DNA of 64,000 nt from Verrucomicrobium sp. GTDB taxonomy: Bacteria > Verrucomicrobiota > Verrucomicrobiia > Methylacidiphilales > UBA1321. A model generated the notes under the pieces. It did no database searches and was not told the origin of the DNA. It worked only from the letters and a program-made list of their open reading frames with translations. This document shows, piece by piece, positions 45,410-54,784 of this stretch (its first letter is position 1; every line of letters begins with the position of its first letter). Location of the stretch: the NCBI GenBank assembly GCA_017849585.1, contig JAFIGT010000019.1:1-64000 (forward strand), in the 5' to 3' direction. The translations under genes and the position numbers were made by a program.

Positions 45410-48400
45410 ATGAAACAAATTGTGTACGGATGTCTCGTCTTCATTTTTGCAGCCACGGCATTGTCTGCAGCAAACACTCCAGTCAAGCCCCTCACCGTTC
45501 TCGCCCGCGCCGAAGGTTGGAACGTGCGTGGCAAAGCAACCTGCCGCCCCATCGATAAGGGCATTGAAGTAACGCCTTCGCTCGCTACCCAGACCGTCAC
45601 TCTCGATTGCACCGCGCCCGTTTTGCTCGATGGTAAAACCGGGCGTATAGGGTTCTGGCTCTATGCCAAGACTGCCAAAAAAGGAGAAGTGATCGTGGTG
45701 CACTTCCGTCTGCGCGACGCGGCCGGTAATCCGTTCGAGTATAACACCGGTCACGACGAATGGAACGCCATCAAGATTTACTCCGGTAACTGGACCTACG
45801 TTGACTCCTATCCGGTTGACGCCCGCGACGGTAATTTCATCTCTGCACTGGCCGGCTTCCGTCTGGGAGGTCCCAAGCCGTCGCCGCTACCTGAACTCCC
45901 TTTTTCCCTCCAAGGTGTCATCATTTCCGCGCCCACCGGTAGCGTCATCGAGCGAATTCAATTGCGCTCCCCTGTTTTCTCGCAGCTCGATTTCCGCAAG
46001 TCGGAATATTACTGGCAAGCACGGGATCGTGCTCTTACCGTCGAGGAAACAGGCAGTGCCGATCCGTTTGTGCTGACGAGTGATTACGCCGATCATCCGG
46101 GGGACTATCAGCTCTACTGGATTCTCAGCGAAGCGCGCGGGGGTGACGTGATGGCTACCGGCACGAAGTCATTCACCATTGAGAGTGATACCATTCCGGC
46201 CATGGACCCGATCACGTTGCCTCGCCTCTCGCCGGGTAGTTATCATTTGCATACCCGGCTTTGGAACAAAAAGGAATCGCCCCAAACCTATCGCGAAAGT
46301 GATGAATGGTTTTTTGTCTATCGCGGCAAAAAAATCGCGACGAAAACGGCGACGTTTCCCTCGATATTCGACCGCATCGCCATTGATTCCAGCACTCCGT
46401 CCGGTGTGCATGAACCGACTGACAGTCTCGACGTCCCCGTTGAAATCGCCACGGACGGCCTCGCGGCTGGACCGTGCCAGCTTGAGTGGAAAATTCTCCA
46501 TTTTGATCGGCGTCCCCTCGACGCGGGCATTATCGCGTTTACTCCCGATGCCTCCGGCCGCTTCCGCGGCAGCATTGCTTTCAAGCCGCCGGGTGATGAC
46601 AACGTTTTCCAAGTGGAAGTCGCACTCACTCAAGGTGGGAAGACCCTCGACCGTAATAAAAAGCTCGTCGGCTTTCGCGGCATTGCTCCGAAACCGGCAG
46701 AGTATGACAAAACCGCGCCGGAATTCGAACCCGCCATCTTCATCGGCATCACCGCCATCGGTTCTAAATTCCGCAATGACGAGCGTTACGAGCGCCACTT
46801 AAAAGCGCTTCGGGAAAAGGGAATTCGAGGGATCGAATATCATGTGGAATGGTCAGCTATCGAGCCGCTACCTGGCTGTTTCACCTTCGCCGAGATGGAT
46901 CGTCACATCGGAATGGCCCGGCGTCAGGGATTCAAGATCATGATGCGGCTGCGCTCCGAGTTTCCCCGTTACACAATTCCTAATTGGGTCACTGGCGACT
47001 TCCTCTGTCAACAGGACGGGCGTGCCGACGGCTTGATCTCCTCGGGACCGGTTCCTTCTCCCTGCGACGTCCGTTGGGTGGGTGAATACGAAAACTACCA
47101 GCAGACTGTCGGTTGCCGCTATGCCTCCGATCCATGGGTTATTTCTTACAAAATGCCGCAAAACATTCGCGAAGCATACTGGATCGACCGTCCCTTCCGC
47201 TATCAGTTCACCGACTACAGTGACGCCGCAGCGGAAGCCTTCCGCCAATACCTCAAAGTCCAGTATGGAAGTCCCGCTGCCGTTGCCAAAAAGTATGGAA
47301 AAAATTATACGGCATGGGATCAGATTGAGCCGCCGCAACCGTACGCTGCTACGACCGCACTCAATCTCACCCCCGAATGGCGCGACTGGTCCGAGTTCAA
47401 AAATGCTTTCTATAACGCGAGTCTCGTGAACCGGATTGAAAAAATGCACGCCGCCGCGCCCCGCCAGCATCTCTACGTTTATAGTATCAATGCCCTTACT
47501 GGTACGCCCACAGTCGAAACTCTTCGCCGCTTCCCTCGGTGCAACGCATCGTTGGCAACGGGTGGCTCATTGCCCGTTGGCGAGATCAGTCATACCCGCC
47601 TTTACGCACCGGAGTATGGATTGACCGTCGTTCCTGAGCCGAACGCTTACGCCTTGCGCAATGCCCCGGATGCGGACAGTCATGCTGGCATGGCGCTGGA
47701 AGGTTCCGCTGGGAAGGGGCCTCGTTTTTATTCGTACTGGGGCACGGCGGTGGAGCCGGGCGGCACCGGTTCCGATTTCCATGCAGCGCTTAACCGGATG
47801 GCACAATGGAATCCGGCATACGAAAGCGTGCCCAAGCTAACGATGCCGCAGGCACCGGTCGCCTTTGTCTTTTCCTGGACGGGCATGTGGTACGGACAGC
47901 GGGCCATGTACACGCAGACGTTCGCAGACCACAAGCTCGAACGGTATCGAACCGCGCTCCGGCATAACGGAGTCGAGGCATTCGGTGCGGATGATACCTT
48001 CACTGTTGAGATGCTGCAGCGGTTTAAGATTCTCGTGCTTCCCCCGGAAACCAGTCCCTCGATGACGGCGGAGCAGATTAGTAATATAGTCGAGTACGCC
48101 CGTGCCGGTGGCGTTGTCGTCTTGACGCCAGAATCAGGAGGCGTCATTCCCGATGCACCACAAAAAACGTCCGCATTACTGAACGCGCTTGGGATTAACC
48201 GGTCTGCCGCTGCAGCCATACCGCAAGCGCAGTCCGTGGGCAAAGGTACCGCGTGGATCTGCACTGACGGAAACGCGTTGAATGCTTATCTTGGTTCGGA
48301 GACATTTCTTGAGATTCTCCGTGCCGCCGGGGGTAAACGGTATTTCCGAGCGGGCGACGGGAAGGTGATTGCCACATTGCATGACGGACAGGACGGTTCG

Positions 48401-48604
48401 TTTTATCTCTATGTCTATAATGCGGGCGCAGCGAATGAAGTGAGTCTCACTGCCGTTGAGTGGCCTATGGCAGGCGCAGCGTTTGAGGTGAAGGATCTCA
48501 TCAATGGCACCCGTCTAGACGTGGCAGGTGCACCGGGGACGTCGTTTACGATTCCGATGGCGAAGGGACGGGCTGGATTTCTGAAAATCACACGGAAGTC
48601 ATGA
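45410..48604 (+). CDS. Exported GH42-like beta-galactosidase-family protein
   Basis: 1,064 residues. The signal peptide is M-K-Q-I-V-Y-G-C-L-V-F-I-F-A-A-T-A-L-S-A. Beta-sandwich-like modules occupy about 25-430. A GH42-like TIM barrel starts near 441 (G-I-R-G-I-E-Y-H-V-E-W-S-A-I-E-P, Y-G-S-P-A-A-V-A-K-K-Y-G, T-A-W-D-Q-I-E-P-P). A glutamine-amidotransferase-like trimerisation domain starts near 810 (F-S-W-T-G-M-W-Y-G-Q, V-L-P-P-E-T-S). The acid/base Asn-Glu pair is not obvious, since the expected place reads M-P-Q-N-I-R-E-A-Y-W, so activity may differ. It overlaps the next gene by 4 bases. Confidence 0.75.
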   Translation: MKQIVYGCLVFIFAATALSAANTPVKPLTVLARAEGWNVRGKATCRPIDKGIEVTPSLATQTVTLDCTAPVLLDGKTGRIGFWLYAKTAKKGEVIVVHFRLRDAAGNPFEYNTGHDEWNAIKIYSGNWTYVDSYPVDARDGNFISALAGFRLGGPKPSPLPELPFSLQGVIISAPTGSVIERIQLRSPVFSQLDFRKSEYYWQARDRALTVEETGSADPFVLTSDYADHPGDYQLYWILSEARGGDVMATGTKSFTIESDTIPAMDPITLPRLSPGSYHLHTRLWNKKESPQTYRESDEWFFVYRGKKIATKTATFPSIFDRIAIDSSTPSGVHEPTDSLDVPVEIATDGLAAGPCQLEWKILHFDRRPLDAGIIAFTPDASGRFRGSIAFKPPGDDNVFQVEVALTQGGKTLDRNKKLVGFRGIAPKPAEYDKTAPEFEPAIFIGITAIGSKFRNDERYERHLKALREKGIRGIEYHVEWSAIEPLPGCFTFAEMDRHIGMARRQGFKIMMRLRSEFPRYTIPNWVTGDFLCQQDGRADGLISSGPVPSPCDVRWVGEYENYQQTVGCRYASDPWVISYKMPQNIREAYWIDRPFRYQFTDYSDAAAEAFRQYLKVQYGSPAAVAKKYGKNYTAWDQIEPPQPYAATTALNLTPEWRDWSEFKNAFYNASLVNRIEKMHAAAPRQHLYVYSINALTGTPTVETLRRFPRCNASLATGGSLPVGEISHTRLYAPEYGLTVVPEPNAYALRNAPDADSHAGMALEGSAGKGPRFYSYWGTAVEPGGTGSDFHAALNRMAQWNPAYESVPKLTMPQAPVAFVFSWTGMWYGQRAMYTQTFADHKLERYRTALRHNGVEAFGADDTFTVEMLQRFKILVLPPETSPSMTAEQISNIVEYARAGGVVVLTPESGGVIPDAPQKTSALLNALGINRSAAAAIPQAQSVGKGTAWICTDGNALNAYLGSETFLEILRAAGGKRYFRAGDGKVIATLHDGQDGSFYLYVYNAGAANEVSLTAVEWPMAGAAFEVKDLINGTRLDVAGAPGTSFTIPMAKGRAGFLKITRKS

Positions 48605-50655
48605 GCGCAGGAAAATTCATCATCGGGCTGATACTGGGGGCGCTGGCCGCCACATCGGTAAGGGCGGAGGTGACGCTGCCTTCGCTCTTTTCCGATCACA
48701 TGGTCCTACAACGGTCGGCCAAGGTGCCGATTTGGGGTTGGGCCGCTGTAGACGAAAAAGTGAACGTTCATTTGGCGGGGCAAAGCGCTGCGGCGGTCGC
48801 CGACAAAACGGGCCGTTGGGAGGTGGCATTCGATCTGGCGAAAACGGAAAAAGGACCGCATACGCTGGAAGTTCAGGGTGCGAACTGCGTGGTCGTGCGG
48901 GATATCCTCATTGGCGAAGTGTGGCTCTGCTCCGGGCAGTCCAACATGGGGCTGCTGTTGAAGGGAAGCGTAAATGATGTGGCCGAAATCGCAGCGTCGG
49001 TTAACGACCAGTTGCGGGAATTTCACGTCGACAAGAAGCCATCGCTCCAGCCCGAGTCCCGCGTAGGTGGTGCGTGGCGCGCTGCCGGACCGTCCACATC
49101 GGGAAGTTTCAGCGCAGTAGCCTATTATTTTGGCAAGGCGCTACAACAGGTTCTTGGCGAACCAGTCGGTCTTATTCACGTCTCATACGGCGGCACTCCG
49201 ATCGAAACATGGATGAGCAGCGAGGCGCTTGATAAGGATCCTGCACTCGGTGCGTCAGCTCGCAAACATCTCGATGAGCTCGCGCGATATCCGTCCGAGA
49301 AGCAACGCTTCGTCGCACAGTTTCGCGATTGGACGCAGCGTTATGAACGTACCGATCGACCACATCTCGATCCTAAATTATTCGCCGCGCCCGATATTTC
49401 CACCAGCGGCTGGCGCGAAGTCACGCTTCCGGGAACCGTACCCGAAACCACTACGGGTGGCGTGGTCTGGTTACGTAAGGAAATTGAGATTTCCTCTGCG
49501 TGGGCTGGCAAGAGTTGGTCGCTTTACGCCGGCATACCGCAGCAACTCGAAGAGGTTTATTGGAATGGGCAAAAGATCGGTGAGATGACACTCGAGAAAT
49601 GGCGCGGCCGCGATATGCCTCGCTCCTACGACATCCCCGCTGCCCTGGTCCGCGAGGGAAAAAACGTCGTCGCATTACGCGTTTATGCCCCGTACGGACT
49701 GATCAGCATTCTCGGCTCGGCCAATGAACTTCGCCTTTCCACCATCCGTCCACTGGCTGGACCATGGTTCGCCAAAATGGAATATGCCTTGCCCCCCGTA
49801 CCAGCCGAGGCCGATGCATCGCGTCCAGTCGCTCCCGCAGTCGTGTCAGAACCGCAGGGCGTCGCCACTACGCTTTACAACGGTTCGATACATCCGCTCA
49901 TTCCCTACGCGCTACGCGGCTTCGTCTGGTACCAAGGCGAAAGCAATACGCCGCGGGCGTGGCAATATCGCACCGCCCTGCCATTACTCATTCAGGACTG
50001 GCGCGAAAAATGGGGCGGCGCACAGCTTCCTTTTTTCTACTGCCAGATCGCCAATGTGCAGGAAAAACTGACGCGTCCCGGCGACAGCGCCTCTGCCGAA
50101 TTGCGCGAGTCCCAGCATCAAACGCTCGCAGTTCCCGGTACCGCGGAAATCGTCCTCATCGATCAAGGCGAAGTCGACGTTCACTTCCGTGACAAAAAAG
50201 AAACGGGCAATCGCATCGCGCGTGCGGCGCTTGCTCTCACGTATGGAAAAGGTGGATCCTATTCCGGGCCGGTTTTCACACGGATGGAAAAAGAGTCGGG
50301 CACTCTCCGTCTTCATTTTAACCACGCCGATGGCGGACTTGTGGCCCGACCAGTGCCGGAACGCTACATTGTCCGCTCGAGAACCGGCGACACCAAGCCG
50401 CTTATTTTGCCGCGTCCCGGTAGCGCTCTGCAAGGCTTTGCCATTTGTGGCGAAGACCGAAAATGGGTGTGGGCGGACGCGCGTATCGATGGTGACAGCG
50501 TTATGGTTTCCTCACCGGACGTACCCGCACCTATCGCGGCGCGCTATGGATGGACGGAAAATCCCACGTGCAATCTCTACAACGGTGCCGGTCTTCCGGC
50601 TTCGCCTTTCCGCACCGACGATTTCCCGGCCATCACTCGCTCCGCCACATACTGA
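48601..50655 (+). CDS. Exported sialate O-acetylesterase-family esterase
   Basis: 684 residues. The signal peptide is F-I-I-G-L-I-L-G-A-L-A-A-T-S-V-R-A. The SGNH-like SASA family pattern is clear: L-P-S-L-F-S-D-H-M-V-L-Q-R at the mature start, G-E-V-W-L-C-S-G-Q-S-N-M (nucleophile Ser about 114), S-Y-G-G-T-P-I-E-T-W-M and G-F-V-W-Y-Q-G-E-S-N-T (about 440). An inserted beta-galactosidase-like jelly-roll lies at about 265-390 (W-L-R-K-E-I-E-I, G-K-N-V-V-A-L-R-V-Y). It deacetylates sialic acid or other acetylated sugars outside the cytoplasm. It is translationally coupled to the GH42-like gene (ATGA). Confidence 0.9.
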   Translation: MSAGKFIIGLILGALAATSVRAEVTLPSLFSDHMVLQRSAKVPIWGWAAVDEKVNVHLAGQSAAAVADKTGRWEVAFDLAKTEKGPHTLEVQGANCVVVRDILIGEVWLCSGQSNMGLLLKGSVNDVAEIAASVNDQLREFHVDKKPSLQPESRVGGAWRAAGPSTSGSFSAVAYYFGKALQQVLGEPVGLIHVSYGGTPIETWMSSEALDKDPALGASARKHLDELARYPSEKQRFVAQFRDWTQRYERTDRPHLDPKLFAAPDISTSGWREVTLPGTVPETTTGGVVWLRKEIEISSAWAGKSWSLYAGIPQQLEEVYWNGQKIGEMTLEKWRGRDMPRSYDIPAALVREGKNVVALRVYAPYGLISILGSANELRLSTIRPLAGPWFAKMEYALPPVPAEADASRPVAPAVVSEPQGVATTLYNGSIHPLIPYALRGFVWYQGESNTPRAWQYRTALPLLIQDWREKWGGAQLPFFYCQIANVQEKLTRPGDSASAELRESQHQTLAVPGTAEIVLIDQGEVDVHFRDKKETGNRIARAALALTYGKGGSYSGPVFTRMEKESGTLRLHFNHADGGLVARPVPERYIVRSRTGDTKPLILPRPGSALQGFAICGEDRKWVWADARIDGDSVMVSSPDVPAPIAARYGWTENPTCNLYNGAGLPASPFRTDDFPAITRSATY

Positions 50656-50690
50656 CCTGAAGCTTTCCGGCGCTTGGCTTCCCTCTCGGA

Positions 50691-50936
50691 ATGACTGAAA
50701 TCCGTTCAATGCGCGCATTCCTTTCATCGGAGGATGAGAAAGACGCCCAACACTCCAATATCCGGATTGAATTCGGTCATGGCGGCGACCATTCCAACTC
50801 GGTCGGCAATATCTTTGAGTACACGCAGCGCGGCTGGCACACCCAAGATAAAAGTCTTTTTGAGATATGGTTGAAATCAGGGCTCGCGCCTGAACTCTCA
50901 CATTTTTTCACGCGGCTACGCGTTCCCACTGGGTGA
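50691..50936 (+). pseudogene. Unidentified C-terminal protein remnant
   Basis: 81 codons open from an ATG with no ribosome site. From about the twelfth residue the composition is protein-like (S-N-I-R-I-E-F-G-H-G-G-D-H-S-N-S-V-G-N-I-F-E-Y-T split, then S-L-F-E-I-W-L-K-S-G-L-A-P-E-L-S). It ends 9 bases before the stop of the convergent intact comM. No family is recognised. Its position matches the helicase remnant beside comM fragment 2, so it may mark the island edge. Confidence 0.35.
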
Positions 50937-50945
50937 TCATCTTGA

Positions 50946-52466
50946 CTACCCCCAGAGCTGGCGGTCCAACGTGCGATACTGGATCGCCTCGCTGATGTCT
51001 TCGGAGTTGATGTGCTCGCGGCCCGCGAGATCGGCGATAGTGCGGGAGACTTTGAGAATGCGATCGTAGGCGCGGGCGGAAAGTTGGAGTTCTGCCAAGG
51101 CCATGCGCAGCAAGCTCTCGCTGTCAGCATCCAGTGCGGCGTAGACCTTCAATTCCTTCGAACTCATCTGCGCGTTGCACCGGGTCTTGCGCTTGCCCGC
51201 GAACCGATCGTTCTGCGCCGTGCGCGCTTTCAGCACGCGCTCGCGAATGGAGGATGACGGCTCCCCGGCACCGTGTTTGAGCAACGTCTCGTGCTTCACG
51301 GCAGGAACCTCGACATGGATGTCGATACGGTCAAGCAGCGGACCGGAAATCTTGTTCAAGTAACGTTGTGTTTCCACCGCCGTACTGCGCCCGTTCTTCG
51401 CGCCGGTCGGCGTCGGATTCATCGCAGCAACCAGCATGAATTGCGCGGGAAAAGTCATCGTTCCGGCCGCGCGGGAGATCGTCACCTGCCCGTCCTCCAG
51501 CGGCTGGCGCAACACCTCGAGGGCATTGCGTTTGAACTCGGGCAGCTCATCAAGGAAGAGGACTCCGTTATGCGCGAGGCTCACTTCGCCGGGACTCGGA
51601 TTCGCCGTCCCACCGATCAGGCCCACGTCGGAAATCGTATGGTGAATCGCACGAAACGGGCGCGAGCGGACAAAGGCGTCCTGTGCGAGCAAAAGACCGG
51701 CCACGCTGTGAATCTTCGTCGTCTCGAGCGCCTCGTCGAGCGTGAGTGGCGGAAAGATGCTCGGAATGCGCTTCGCGAGCATCGATTTGCCGCTCCCGGG
51801 CGGACCAATCATGAGAATGTTGTGACCACCCGCGACGGCGACCTCCACCGCGCGTTTGACGTGTTCCTGTCCCTTCACCTCCGAGAAATCGAGATCGCCG
51901 CCCTCGTGCTCGTCCAGCACGCTGGCGGGATCGACCGTCACCGGTTTCAGCTCGATTTTCTTTTCGAGAAAATCGGCCGCCTGCCGCAGATTATCGATCG
52001 CATAGACCGCAATGCCTTGCACAATGGCCGCTTCCTTTGCATTCGCGCTCGGAACGAGGATCGCCTGTTTCTTTTTCTTCTTGGCTGCGAGGGCGATGGC
52101 GAGCACGCCTTTCACCGGACGCACTTCGCCGCTCAACGCCAACTCTCCCACGATCCAACACTTCTCCATCCGCACGGAGTTCAATTGCTCGGAAGCGGCA
52201 AGAAGACAAAGCGCAATCGGCAGATCGAAGCTCGGCCCTTCTTTTTTGACATCGGCGGGTGCCAGATTGATCGTCGTGCGGCCATAAGGAAACTTGAATC
52301 CGCTATTCTCCACCGCGGTCTTCACCCGGTCCCCGCTCTCCTTCACCGCTGTATCGGGTAAGCCCACCACGACCACTTTGGGCAGGCCGTAGGTGCAATT
52401 GACCTCCACTTCGACGGGATAGGCTTCAACCCCCCAAACGGCTGCGGAAAAGGCTTTGGCAAGCAT
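50946..52466 (-). CDS. comM: ComM/YifB Mg-chelatase-like AAA+ ATPase, intact
   Basis: 506 residues, normal length. N-terminal Lon-protease-like fold (M-L-A-K-A-F-S-A-A-V-W-G-V-E-A-Y-P-V-E-V), T-I-N-L-A-P-A-D-V-K-K, Walker A G-P-P-G-S-G-K-S, Walker [28 protein letters not shown] and the C-terminal Mg-chelatase domain. ComM is a hexameric helicase that promotes branch migration during natural transformation. Residues 324-506 are present twice more in the window as truncated copies. Confidence 0.95.
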   Translation of the reverse strand: MLAKAFSAAVWGVEAYPVEVEVNCTYGLPKVVVVGLPDTAVKESGDRVKTAVENSGFKFPYGRTTINLAPADVKKEGPSFDLPIALCLLAASEQLNSVRMEKCWIVGELALSGEVRPVKGVLAIALAAKKKKKQAILVPSANAKEAAIVQGIAVYAIDNLRQAADFLEKKIELKPVTVDPASVLDEHEGGDLDFSEVKGQEHVKRAVEVAVAGGHNILMIGPPGSGKSMLAKRIPSIFPPLTLDEALETTKIHSVAGLLLAQDAFVRSRPFRAIHHTISDVGLIGGTANPSPGEVSLAHNGVLFLDELPEFKRNALEVLRQPLEDGQVTISRAAGTMTFPAQFMLVAAMNPTPTGAKNGRSTAVETQRYLNKISGPLLDRIDIHVEVPAVKHETLLKHGAGEPSSSIRERVLKARTAQNDRFAGKRKTRCNAQMSSKELKVYAALDADSESLLRMALAELQLSARAYDRILKVSRTIADLAGREHINSEDISEAIQYRTLDRQLWG

Positions 52467-52500
52467 GTATCTCCAAAGGAATACAACATCCCCCCTTCGA

Positions 52501-52525
52501 GGCGAGGAAAAAAACCAGCCTCGCC
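52501..52525 (-). terminator. Hairpin between the hypothetical gene and comM
   Basis: GGCGAGG (52501-52507) and CCTCGCC (52519-52525) enclose an 11-base loop with seven A. It lies 12 bases past the stop of the 52538-52954 gene and 34 bases before comM, on the minus strand. No T-tract follows, so it may be a weak terminator or RNA-processing structure. Confidence 0.45.
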
Positions 52526-52537
52526 GTTAGCGCTCCG

Positions 52538-52954
52538 TTATTCCTCCTTCTCCAGTCGGACGCCCAATAGCCGCATCACCTCGGCATGAGCCAGAATCAC
52601 ATCCGGATCGCGCTGCAAGGCGGCAAAATAATGTCCCGCCGCCCCCTTATCCCCATCGGAGACCAACAGCAATTCCCGGCAGCGATTCGATAAATCGCCA
52701 AGCTGTGTTATCGTGAGTGAGCCGTTTTTCCCGATGGCTTCGTCCATGGACACGATCAGTTGGGAATAGGGCCGCAACCAAGAGAACCATGAGTCCGTCA
52801 TCAACAGCCGCACGAATTCCGCCGGGGAATCGATCGTTCCCATCACCCGTTCATATTCGACCCGCTCGGAATCAACCAAGGCCTTGTGCAGTTGGAAAAA
52901 GGCGTCCCGCAATTGTCTGAATTGTTGCGGATTGGAAATCGACTCCCCATTCAT
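52538..52954 (-). CDS. Conserved hypothetical protein
   Basis: 138 residues from ATG 52954; the longer open frame upstream is antisense to poxB and is not credible. All-helical composition: L-R-D-A-F-F-Q-L-H-K-A-L-V-D-S-E-R-V-E-Y, then W-F-S-W-L-R-P-Y-S-Q-L-I-V-S-M-D-E-A and a C-terminal R-D-P-D-V-I-L-A-H-A-E-V-M-R-L-L. Small proteins of this pattern occur widely as uncharacterised genes, but I do not know a function. It is codirectional with comM and divergent from poxB. Confidence 0.75.
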   Translation of the reverse strand: MNGESISNPQQFRQLRDAFFQLHKALVDSERVEYERVMGTIDSPAEFVRLLMTDSWFSWLRPYSQLIVSMDEAIGKNGSLTITQLGDLSNRCRELLLVSDGDKGAAGHYFAALQRDPDVILAHAEVMRLLGVRLEKEE

Positions 52955-53044
52955 ACTTGCCAATTTAACATCGAATAGACAAAAAGAAATGGTCGCCACG
53001 GCGATTATCCGGAAAACAAACCCCTCAAACTTAGGAGAGTGATT

Positions 53045-54772
53045 ATGATCCAGAAAAGCCTCGCGGAAATGATCGTCGAAACCCTGATCGCTGCCGGCGT
53101 CAAACGCGTGTACGGCGTCGTGGGCGATTCCCTTAACGGCTTTTTGGAAGCCGTCGGCAACAGCAAGGAAATCGAGTGGATTCCGGTGCGCCATGAAGAA
53201 ACCGGAGCCTTCGCCGCAGGCGCCCAGGCGCACCTCACCGGTGAACTCGCCGTCTGCGCCGGAAGTTGCGGTCCCGGCAACATGCATCTCATCAATGGCC
53301 TTTACGATTGCCACCGTAGCCGCGTCCCGGTCCTCGCCATCGCCGCCCACATCCCCAGCAGCGAAATCGGCAGCAACTATTTCCAGGAAACTCATCCCGA
53401 TCAGCTCTTCAACAAATGCAGCCATTATAGCGAGCTCATCACGCATGCCGAACAAATGCCGCGCGTCTTGGAAATCGCGATTCAAACCGCCCTCACGAAA
53501 CAAGGCGTCGCGGTGGTGTCCATCCCCGGCGACATCGCCCTGCGCCAAGGCAATTACCGCAAGCCCAGCGCCAGCGTGAAACGCGTTCAGCCGCTCCTGC
53601 GGCCCTCACATGAGGAAGTCAATGACCTCGCCCGTCGGCTCAATCAAGGCAAGGCGATCACCATTCTGGCCGGTGCCGGTTGTGCCGGAGCGCATGCCGA
53701 ATTGATGCAACTGGCCGAAACGTTGAAGTCGCCCATCGTGACCACTCTCCGCGGGCGCGAGCATGTCGAGTACGACAACCCCTACGACGTCGGCCTCACC
53801 GGATTGATCGGCTATTCCTCCGGCTACCACGCGATCATGGATTGCGATGTCCTGCTCATGCTCGGCACCGATTTTCCCTATACGCAATTCTATCCGCAAA
53901 ATGCGACCGTGATCCAGGTCGATCGACGCGGCGAAAATCTCGGCCGCCGCACGCGGCTCGATCTCGGCCTCATCGGCGATGTGAAAGAGACGCTGCTCGC
54001 TCTTGCGGACAAGCTGGAAACCAAAACCGATGACACCCACCTCAAAACGTTCACCGGTCATTACGCGAATGTCCGTCGCGGTCTCGATGAATTGGCCGTG
54101 GGAGTTCCCGGACGGAAACCGATCCATCCCCAATACGTCGCCAAGATGATTGATGAACTCGCCGCGGAAGACACCATCTTCTCCTGCGACGTCGGCACTC
54201 CCACCATCTGGGCCGCACGCTATCTGCGCATGAACGGCAAGCGCCGCCTGCTCGGCTCGTTCAATCACGGTTCCATGGCCAATGCCATGCCGCAGGCCAT
54301 CGGCGCACAACTGCAATTCCCCGGCCGACAGGTAGTGACTCTCTCCGGCGATGGAGGACTCGCCATGCTGATGGGCGATTTACTCTCACTGCGCCAATTG
54401 AAAGCGCCGATCAAGATCGTGCTCTTCAACAACAGCGCACTCGGCTTCGTCGAACTCGAGATGAAAGCCTCGGGATTTCTCGAGCATGGCACCCGTTTGG
54501 AAAACCCCAACTTCGCCGAATTGGCCAAGGCCGCCGGCCTGTTCGGCGCACGTGTGGAAGACCCCGCCGATGTGAAGCCCGCCCTCGCCGAAGCGTTCGC
54601 CCACGACGGCCCTGCGCTCGTGGACATGGTCGTCAACCGGCAGGAACTTTCCCTGCCACCCTCCATCAAGTTCGAGCAAGCGGTCGGCTTCAACCTCTGG
54701 GCGCTGAAAGCCGTGCTCAGCGGTCGCGGCAACGAGTTGATCGACCTGGCGAAAAGAGAACTGATTCGCTGA
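53045..54772 (+). CDS. poxB: Pyruvate dehydrogenase (quinone)/pyruvate oxidase
   Basis: 575 residues from ATG 53045, with AGGAG at 53033-53037 seven bases upstream; a GTG two codons before is less likely. It is a thiamine-diphosphate enzyme with V-R-H-E-E-T-G-A-F-A-A-G (catalytic Glu), a central FAD domain (P-I-V-T-T-L-R-G-R-E-H-V-E) and the ThDP-binding block S-G-D-G-G-L-A-M-L-M-G-D...F-N-N-S. The C-terminus (G-F-N-L-W-A-L-K-A-V-L-S-G-R-G-N-E-L then I-D-L-A-K) matches the lipid-activated amphipathic tail of E. coli PoxB. It oxidises pyruvate to acetate and CO2 and passes electrons to quinone at the membrane. Confidence 0.92.
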   Translation: MIQKSLAEMIVETLIAAGVKRVYGVVGDSLNGFLEAVGNSKEIEWIPVRHEETGAFAAGAQAHLTGELAVCAGSCGPGNMHLINGLYDCHRSRVPVLAIAAHIPSSEIGSNYFQETHPDQLFNKCSHYSELITHAEQMPRVLEIAIQTALTKQGVAVVSIPGDIALRQGNYRKPSASVKRVQPLLRPSHEEVNDLARRLNQGKAITILAGAGCAGAHAELMQLAETLKSPIVTTLRGREHVEYDNPYDVGLTGLIGYSSGYHAIMDCDVLLMLGTDFPYTQFYPQNATVIQVDRRGENLGRRTRLDLGLIGDVKETLLALADKLETKTDDTHLKTFTGHYANVRRGLDELAVGVPGRKPIHPQYVAKMIDELAAEDTIFSCDVGTPTIWAARYLRMNGKRRLLGSFNHGSMANAMPQAIGAQLQFPGRQVVTLSGDGGLAMLMGDLLSLRQLKAPIKIVLFNNSALGFVELEMKASGFLEHGTRLENPNFAELAKAAGLFGARVEDPADVKPALAEAFAHDGPALVDMVVNRQELSLPPSIKFEQAVGFNLWALKAVLSGRGNELIDLAKRELIR

Positions 54773-54784
54773 TCGTCAGTCGAT

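Noticed and set aside
52955-53548. N-terminal extension of the hypothetical gene at 52538-52954 to give 336 residues
   Set aside because: The extension is antisense to the start of poxB and has no recognisable sequence. ATG 52954 gives the conserved-looking protein.
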